A DNA stretch of 45,352 nt from a bacterium (GTDB lineage Bacteria > Acidobacteriota > Polarisedimenticolia > Polarisedimenticolales > Polarisedimenticolaceae): assembly GCA_024226515.1 (NCBI GenBank), contig JAAELQ010000022.1:1-45352 (forward strand), read 5' to 3'. Both the position numbers and the translations under genes were made by a program. This document shows, in pieces, positions 40,352 to 45,352 of the stretch. The stretch's first letter is position 1; the number at the start of each line of letters is the position of its first letter. Below the pieces are notes generated by a model, which was not told the origin of the DNA, did not search any database, and was given only the letters and a program-made list of their open reading frames with translations.

Positions 40352-42066
40352 GAAGAGCGGCCCGCGCCGCGGACGACGGTGACGCTGCGATCGACTCCGA
40401 CCCCGTCGAACGTCTCGCGTCCGCCGTCGGGCCACAGCACCTCGATGCGTTCGACGCGCCCGACGTCGCCCAGCCCGAAGTGCAGACGCAGGTCGCCGGC
40501 GCTCTGATAGCTGGTCGCGTTCTGTACCACGGCGCTCCAGCGTCGATCGCCCGCGACGAGCGTGACGCGGGCTCCGGTCGCGTCGCGCGGCCCGGTGAGT
40601 GCGCGGACGCGCAGCCAGTGCCGCTCGGCGGGAGCGGCGTCGTTGCGATAGATGCGCAGGCCGCCGCCGTTCTCGGACACGACGATGTCGAGGTCGCCGT
40701 CGTCATCGAGGTCGCCCAGCGCGAGCCCGCGCGAGACCTCGACCGCCTCGCGGAAGCCGCCGGTCGGTTCCGTCGCGGCGACGAACCTGCCCGAGCCGTC
40801 GTTGATGCGCAGCTCGTTGCGCTCGGCATACAGATTCCAGAACGGGCCCAGGTCCGCCCCCTCGACGATCGGGCCGCGATAGACGCGCCCGTTGACCCAG
40901 GCCAGGTCGCGATCCCCGTCGTGGTCCAGGTCGAACAGCCCACAGCCGAAGCCCGTGTGCGGTAGGTCGTCGATCCCCAGGCCGTGCTCGACCGTGCGGT
41001 CCGCGAACAGGCCGCCGGCCCTGGCGGCGTACAGGGTGTTCGTCTCCTGAGCGATGTGGGTGAGAAACAGCTCGTCGCGGCCGTCGCCGTCGAGATCGCC
41101 CGGAGCAATTCCCATGCTGGCCTCGGGCGCCCCCTCCCGGTTGACGGCCAGACCGCGGACCACGGCCTCGTCCGCGAACGTTCCGTCCCTCCGGTTGACC
41201 CACAGCTGGTTGCGCTCGCCGTCGTTGGCGACGAAGAAGTCGGGCCAGCCGTCCTCGGTCAGGTCGGCGCAGAACACGCCGAGACCCTTCGCCGAGGCGG
41301 TCGGGCCGCCGGCGATACCCGACTCGTCGCTGACGTCGGTGAAGGTCCCGTCCCCGTTGTTGCGGTACAACGAGTCGGCGACACCGTCGAACAGCTCCGG
41401 CGCGCAGTAGTCGCGGCTGCCCGAGCCGTGCGTGCAGTCGCCGCGCTGCTCGTAGTGTAGGTAATGCGCCACGTAGAGGTCGAGCCACCCGTCGCGATCG
41501 AAGTCGCAGAAGGTCGCGCTGCTGCTCCAGCGATGATCCTCGATGCCGGCGGTCTCGGTCTCGCGGCGGAACGTGCCGTCCGCCTGATTGCGATAGAGCT
41601 GATCCGTGCCGTAGTTCGCGAGGTAGACGTCCAGGTCGCCGTCGTTGTCCACGTCGCCGATCGCGACGCCCTGGCCGTACCCCTCATCGGCCAGACCCGC
41701 GGCCTCGCCGACCTCGACGTAGCGTCCGTCCGCCATGCGGCGGTAGAGGCGATCCGGCGCAGGCTCCGCAGGCCGGCCCGGATCGGGATGGCGCAGGCGC
41801 AGGATATCCAGGTCGCCGTCGCCGTCCTGGTCGAACAGCGCCACTCCGGCGCCCATGATCTCGGGCAGGAAGAACGTCCCGTCGGTTCTCGGCGTCGCCG
41901 GCTGCCGGATACCGCTCTCGCGCGTGATGTCGGCCAGCAAACCCGGCACGTGCTCGGAGGATCTCTCCGGTTCGAACGACGTCGAGCACCCGGGACCGAG
42001 GAGGATGCCGACGAACGAGAGCGATACCGCGGCGACCCGCCGGTAATAGGTCCGAGCTTCACGCAT
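40348..42066 (-). CDS. FG-GAP/VCBS repeat protein with ASPIC/UnbV domain (minus-strand copy)
   Basis: 572 aa, probably a lipoprotein (signal ending LLGPGC). Seven calcium-binding-like DxDxDGxxD repeats mark a seven-bladed propeller (DQDGDGDLD, DVDNDGDLD, DFDRDGWLD, DLTEDGWPD, DLDGDGRDE, DLDHDGDRD, DLDDDGDLD). The C-terminal about 80 residues form the ASPIC/UnbV domain (GARVTLVAGDRRW...GLGDVGRVERIEVLWPDGG). The start at 42066 follows a TAAGCT hexamer by 10 nt. It is first in a four-gene operon. Members of this family are surface proteins of unsettled function, and a divergent paralog lies next door. Confidence 0.88.
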   Translation of the reverse strand: MREARTYYRRVAAVSLSFVGILLGPGCSTSFEPERSSEHVPGLLADITRESGIRQPATPRTDGTFFLPEIMGAGVALFDQDGDGDLDILRLRHPDPGRPAEPAPDRLYRRMADGRYVEVGEAAGLADEGYGQGVAIGDVDNDGDLDVYLANYGTDQLYRNQADGTFRRETETAGIEDHRWSSSATFCDFDRDGWLDLYVAHYLHYEQRGDCTHGSGSRDYCAPELFDGVADSLYRNNGDGTFTDVSDESGIAGGPTASAKGLGVFCADLTEDGWPDFFVANDGERNQLWVNRRDGTFADEAVVRGLAVNREGAPEASMGIAPGDLDGDGRDELFLTHIAQETNTLYAARAGGLFADRTVEHGLGIDDLPHTGFGCGLFDLDHDGDRDLAWVNGRVYRGPIVEGADLGPFWNLYAERNELRINDGSGRFVAATEPTGGFREAVEVSRGLALGDLDDDGDLDIVVSENGGGLRIYRNDAAPAERHWLRVRALTGPRDATGARVTLVAGDRRWSAVVQNATSYQSAGDLRLHFGLGDVGRVERIEVLWPDGGRETFDGVGVDRSVTVVRGAGRSS

Positions 42067-42150
42067 GGGAGGGACCAGCTTAGCAGGCTGCCGCACGACG
42101 CTTCGCGGCTTGACGCGCCGCGGTCGTGCCCGGCATCATGCTCAAAGCCC
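42067..42150. promoter_or_regulatory. Divergent promoter region between UnbV paralogs
   Basis: 84 nt. The minus side has TAAGCT (42077-42082) 10 nt before its ATG. The plus side has CATCAT (42134-42139) 11 nt before its ATG. Neither has a clear ribosome site. Confidence 0.3.
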
Positions 42151-44373
42151 ATGACTCAGAATCGTCAAAAACCTCTCGGCCACCGGAGGTTCCGCGTCGC
42201 CGGACTGCTCGTCGGTGTGTGCCTGTTCACGGCTGCCGCGGCCGAGGCACCGGCGCCGCCCCTGCAACACCCCGGCACGAAACGCATGGCCGAGCGGCTG
42301 CGCGTGGTCGCCGCGACATCCAGCCCGTGGGGCAATCCGTACCTCAACTCGCGCAGGGCCCAAGCGTTACGCGGTCTGCCCACCACGAACGACCCGCGCG
42401 AGGCCAGCCTGCGCGAATTCCGCCTGGCGCGCGAGCTGCTGCTGGCCGGCGACGCCGAGGAGGCCGTCGCGCGACTGCGCGCACTGACGCCGGTGTTCGG
42501 CGCGGACCGCATCCGCGGGCCACTGGCGACGGCGCTGTTGCGCCTCGGCGAGCAGGAAAACTGCCTCGCCCGCCACACGTCGGAGTCGTGCCTGGTCCCG
42601 ATCCGTGGGTCGGGCGTCTACACCGAGCGTGAGCCCACGCGACAGGCGATCGTCGAGCTCGGCGCTTTGCTCGAGGCCGATGCGCAAGATCTGACCTCGC
42701 GCTGGCTGCTGAATCTCGCACACATGACCCTCGGCGACTACCCGGACGGGGTGCCCGAGGCCTGGCGCATCCCGCCGCCGGCGTTCCGCTCCGAGCACGA
42801 CGTCGGGCGGTTCCCCGATGTGGCCCGAAGGTCGGGCGTCGACGTGGTGGGCCTGGCCGGGGGCACCGTCGTCGAGGACTTCGACGGGGATGGCGATCTG
42901 GATTTGATGACGTCGTCGTCGGGGCTCACCGACCCGCTACGCTTCTTCCGCAACCGCGGCGACGGCACGTTCGAGGAACGGACGCGCGAGGCGGGGCTCA
43001 CGGGAATCGTCGGGGGGTTGAACCTGATCCACGCCGACTACGACAACGACGGGCATCCGGACGTCCTCGTGCTTCGCGGCGCATGGCTCGGCGTCAAGCC
43101 CGCGACCGACGGCGGGCGGCATCCCAACTCACTGCTGCGCAACCTGGGAGACGGCACGTTCGAGGACGTGACCGACAATGCCGGGCTACTCGAGTACCGG
43201 CCGACGCAGACCGCGGCCTTCGCCGACTACGACAACGACGGTCGGCTCGACCTGTTCGTCGGGCACGAGACGTTCGGCCAGGAGGTGTACCCCTGCCGGC
43301 TGTATCGCAACAACGGCGACGGCACGTTCACCGACCGCGCGCTCGAGGCGGGCGTCGCCGTCGTGGGCCTGGTCAAGGGCGTTGCCTGGGGCGACTACGA
43401 CAACGACGGACTCCAGGATCTCTATGTTTCCCGCCTCGGGTCGCCGAATCTGCTCTATCACAATCTGGGACCCGACGACGCGGGGAGGCACCGCTTCGAG
43501 GACGTGACCGCCCGCGCCGGCGTGGCGCAGCCGCAAGTCAGTTTCCCGACCTGGTTCTGGGACTACGACAACGACGGGTGGCTCGATCTGTTCGTGTCGG
43601 GCTACGGGACGGGGTTGGGCTCGCAGGCCGCGGACGTCGCGGCGGAATACCTCGGCCTGGCGACGAAGGCCGAGCGCCCGCGGCTGTACCGCAACAACGG
43701 CGACGGCACGTTCGCGGACGTGACGCGTGAGACGCGGACGGATCGCGTGGCGTTCACGATGGGTTGCAACTTCGGCGACCTCGACAACGACGGCTGGCTC
43801 GATGCTTACCTCGGCACGGGTGATCCCGACCTGCGCGCCATCATCCCGAACCGCATGCTGCGCAACGACGCGGGGAAGACGTTCCAGGAGGTCAGCACGT
43901 CCGGCGGCTTCGGCCACATCCAGAAGGGGCACGGGATCGCGTTCGCGGACCTCGACGAGGACGGGGATCAGGACGTGTACATGAACGTCGGCGGCTTTTT
44001 CGAGGGCGACGTCTTTCCCAATGTGTTGTTCGAGAATCCGGGGCACGGCAACCGCTTCATCAAGCTCGTCCTCGTCGGAAAACGGAGCAACCGGTCCGCG
44101 TTCGGCGCCCGCATCCGCATCACCGCGCGTCGGGGCGAGCAGGCGCGCGAGATCCACGCGGTGGTGGACACCGGCGGCAGTTTCGGTAGCTCGCCGCTGC
44201 GTCGCGAGATCGGCCTCGGTGCCGCGGAATCGATCGACTCGGTCGAGGTGGTCTGGCCCGCGAGCGGGCTGCGGACGACGCTCCGCGGCCTGGAGCTCGA
44301 CGGAAGCTATCGGCTCGTCGAGGGGGCATCCGAGGCGCAGAGGCTTGATATGATGGCCGGCGCGGGAGACTGA
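42151..44373 (+). CDS. FG-GAP/VCBS repeat protein with ASPIC/UnbV domain and N-terminal TPR-like region (plus-strand copy)
   Basis: 740 aa, exported by a signal (about 12-32). Residues about 75-200 are helical and TPR-like (REFRLARELLLAGDAEEAVARLRALTP). Seven DxDxDGxxD repeats follow (DFDGDGDLD, DYDNDGHPD, DYDNDGRLD, DYDNDGLQD, DYDNDGWLD, DLDNDGWLD, DLDEDGDQD), then the ASPIC/UnbV domain (GARIRITARRGEQAREIHAVV). The ATG at 42151 is the first one giving a signal peptide. The stop overlaps the ATG of the next gene (TGATG). Confidence 0.88.
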   Translation: MTQNRQKPLGHRRFRVAGLLVGVCLFTAAAAEAPAPPLQHPGTKRMAERLRVVAATSSPWGNPYLNSRRAQALRGLPTTNDPREASLREFRLARELLLAGDAEEAVARLRALTPVFGADRIRGPLATALLRLGEQENCLARHTSESCLVPIRGSGVYTEREPTRQAIVELGALLEADAQDLTSRWLLNLAHMTLGDYPDGVPEAWRIPPPAFRSEHDVGRFPDVARRSGVDVVGLAGGTVVEDFDGDGDLDLMTSSSGLTDPLRFFRNRGDGTFEERTREAGLTGIVGGLNLIHADYDNDGHPDVLVLRGAWLGVKPATDGGRHPNSLLRNLGDGTFEDVTDNAGLLEYRPTQTAAFADYDNDGRLDLFVGHETFGQEVYPCRLYRNNGDGTFTDRALEAGVAVVGLVKGVAWGDYDNDGLQDLYVSRLGSPNLLYHNLGPDDAGRHRFEDVTARAGVAQPQVSFPTWFWDYDNDGWLDLFVSGYGTGLGSQAADVAAEYLGLATKAERPRLYRNNGDGTFADVTRETRTDRVAFTMGCNFGDLDNDGWLDAYLGTGDPDLRAIIPNRMLRNDAGKTFQEVSTSGGFGHIQKGHGIAFADLDEDGDQDVYMNVGGFFEGDVFPNVLFENPGHGNRFIKLVLVGKRSNRSAFGARIRITARRGEQAREIHAVVDTGGSFGSSPLRREIGLGAAESIDSVEVVWPASGLRTTLRGLELDGSYRLVEGASEAQRLDMMAGAGD

Positions 44374-45352
44374 TGACGAAGACGGACGCGACGGAGAACG
44401 CAGCGCCCAGGGTGCCGCGACGGCGACGGCTGCGCCGCTGGGGCATCGCCGCCGCCGTCCTGTTTTCGATCTACTCGCTGTTCGGTTTCTTCGGCGTTCC
44501 CGCGATCGTGCGCTCGTTGCTCGAGTCGACGCTGCCGAAGACGCTGAAGGTCGGCGCGACCGTCGACTCGGCTCGCTTCAATCCCTACTCGCTCGTCCTG
44601 ACCGTGCGCGACCTGGACCTGACCGATCGCCTCGGCGAACCGCTGGCGTCGGCCGACGCGCTGCGCGTCAACCTGGAGGCCGTGTCGAGCCTGTTCTCCT
44701 GGGCCGGTGTGGTACACGAGATCCGCATCGACGGCCTCTACTTCGCGCTGCGTCGCGTGGAGAACGGCGAGCTCAACTTCCTCGAGCCCGCGGAGCGCGG
44801 GGCGGAGGCGATCAAGGAAGTTCGCGAGGTGCCGCGACTGCTCGTGAGGAATTTCGTCCTGTCGGGCGCGACCATCGACCTCGTCGACCGCGCGCGGGAC
44901 GAGCCGCTGACGACGACGCTGGGGCCGGTCGACTTCGACTTCAACACGATCAGCACGCTCGAGGACGACAGCGGGGACCACGAGGTGAGCGGGCGTTTCG
45001 ACGACGGAAGCGAGCTGTCCTGGACGGGACGCTTCCGCACCTGGCCCCCGGCGGCGAGCGGGTCGCTGCGCGTGGACGGCTCCAGGGTCGACCGACTGTT
45101 CCGCTACGTCGAGCACATCTTCCAGTTCGACGTTCGCGGAGGCATCGTCGACTTCGAAGTGACCTACGACGCGAAACTGGTTGACGGCGTCCCGTCGGTC
45201 CTGCTGGAGAACGCGGCGTTCTGGGTCTCCGATCTGCAGGTCTCGCAGCCCGGGCAGGAGGCGGACGTGCTGTCGTTCGACAAGGCCGGCCTCGACGGCG
45301 TGACGCTGCGCTGGCCGGAGGGAGACGTTCGTGTGGGAGGCGTGCGCGTCTC
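44373..45352 (+). CDS. DUF748/AsmA-like membrane-anchored protein (3' end outside window)
   Basis: Partial: 326 codons, open to the window edge. A basic N-terminus (RVPRRRRLRRW) precedes one transmembrane helix (about 24-45, GIAAAVLFSIYSLFGFFGVP). The following sequence has the AsmA/DUF748 pattern (KVGATVDSARFNPYSLVLTVRDLDLTD; EIRIDGLYFALRR; NFVLSGATIDLVDRA), a repeating beta scaffold in the periplasm associated with outer-membrane lipid transport or biogenesis. The ATG overlaps the stop of the UnbV gene. The full protein is probably two to three times longer. Confidence 0.8.
   Translation, partial: MTKTDATENAAPRVPRRRRLRRWGIAAAVLFSIYSLFGFFGVPAIVRSLLESTLPKTLKVGATVDSARFNPYSLVLTVRDLDLTDRLGEPLASADALRVNLEAVSSLFSWAGVVHEIRIDGLYFALRRVENGELNFLEPAERGAEAIKEVREVPRLLVRNFVLSGATIDLVDRARDEPLTTTLGPVDFDFNTISTLEDDSGDHEVSGRFDDGSELSWTGRFRTWPPAASGSLRVDGSRVDRLFRYVEHIFQFDVRGGIVDFEVTYDAKLVDGVPSVLLENAAFWVSDLQVSQPGQEADVLSFDKAGLDGVTLRWPEGDVRVGGVRV

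Overview
The window is GC-rich and tightly packed. About 28 protein genes can be supported. I see no rRNA, tRNA, CRISPR array, insertion sequence or phage gene. The gene mix includes secreted FG-GAP/UnbV proteins, long carboxypeptidase-regulatory-like repeat proteins, several exported peptidases, a TPR-CHAT protein and an ECF sigma/anti-sigma pair. Starts are often GTG or leaderless. This resembles environmental Acidobacteriota or a similar deep-branching heterotroph, but the lineage is an inference held with low confidence.

Layout. 175-5029 (+): a PBP4-type D-Ala-D-Ala carboxypeptidase, a PlsC-type acyltransferase and an exported M3 oligopeptidase. 5042-5632 (-): a thioredoxin-like protein whose active-site motif is interrupted by an in-frame UGA, read here as a UxxC selenoprotein; a 7-bp hairpin sits at the position expected of a bacterial SECIS. 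5691-10405 (+): hypF-hypC-hypD-hypE. 10413-15367 (-): parE-parC followed by hypA and a MinD/Mrp-type ATPase. 15608-20407: a small Cys-rich exported protein, a TPR-CHAT caspase-like protein and an acidic secreted protein. 20623-25330: a short AraC-type regulator, then (-) lepA, hemW, ECF sigma and anti-sigma. 25516-35310: a large secreted lysyl-endopeptidase-like protease with a P domain, an ACT-domain protein, a 1367-aa Met-cluster repeat protein, a 5'-3' exonuclease-fold protein and a small exported protein. 35316-42066 (-): an apparent operon of UnbV lipoprotein, TPR lipoprotein, DUF2207-type protein and S46 dipeptidyl-peptidase. 42151-45352 (+): a second UnbV protein and a truncated DUF748/AsmA-like gene.

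How the genes fit together. HypCDEF builds the Fe(CN)2CO centre of [NiFe]-hydrogenase. Nickel delivery appears to be handled by a Thermococcus-style pair, a 136-aa HypA and an ATP-type 'HypB_AT', and no canonical GTPase HypB is present here. No hydrogenase structural genes lie in the window. The exported M3, S46 and S1 peptidases suggest a proteolytic, amino-acid-scavenging lifestyle.

The strongest novel signals are the selenocysteine thioredoxin with its SECIS, the hybrid bacterial/archaeal-type Hyp set, and a promoter-plus-leader motif repeated at 25417 and 34844.
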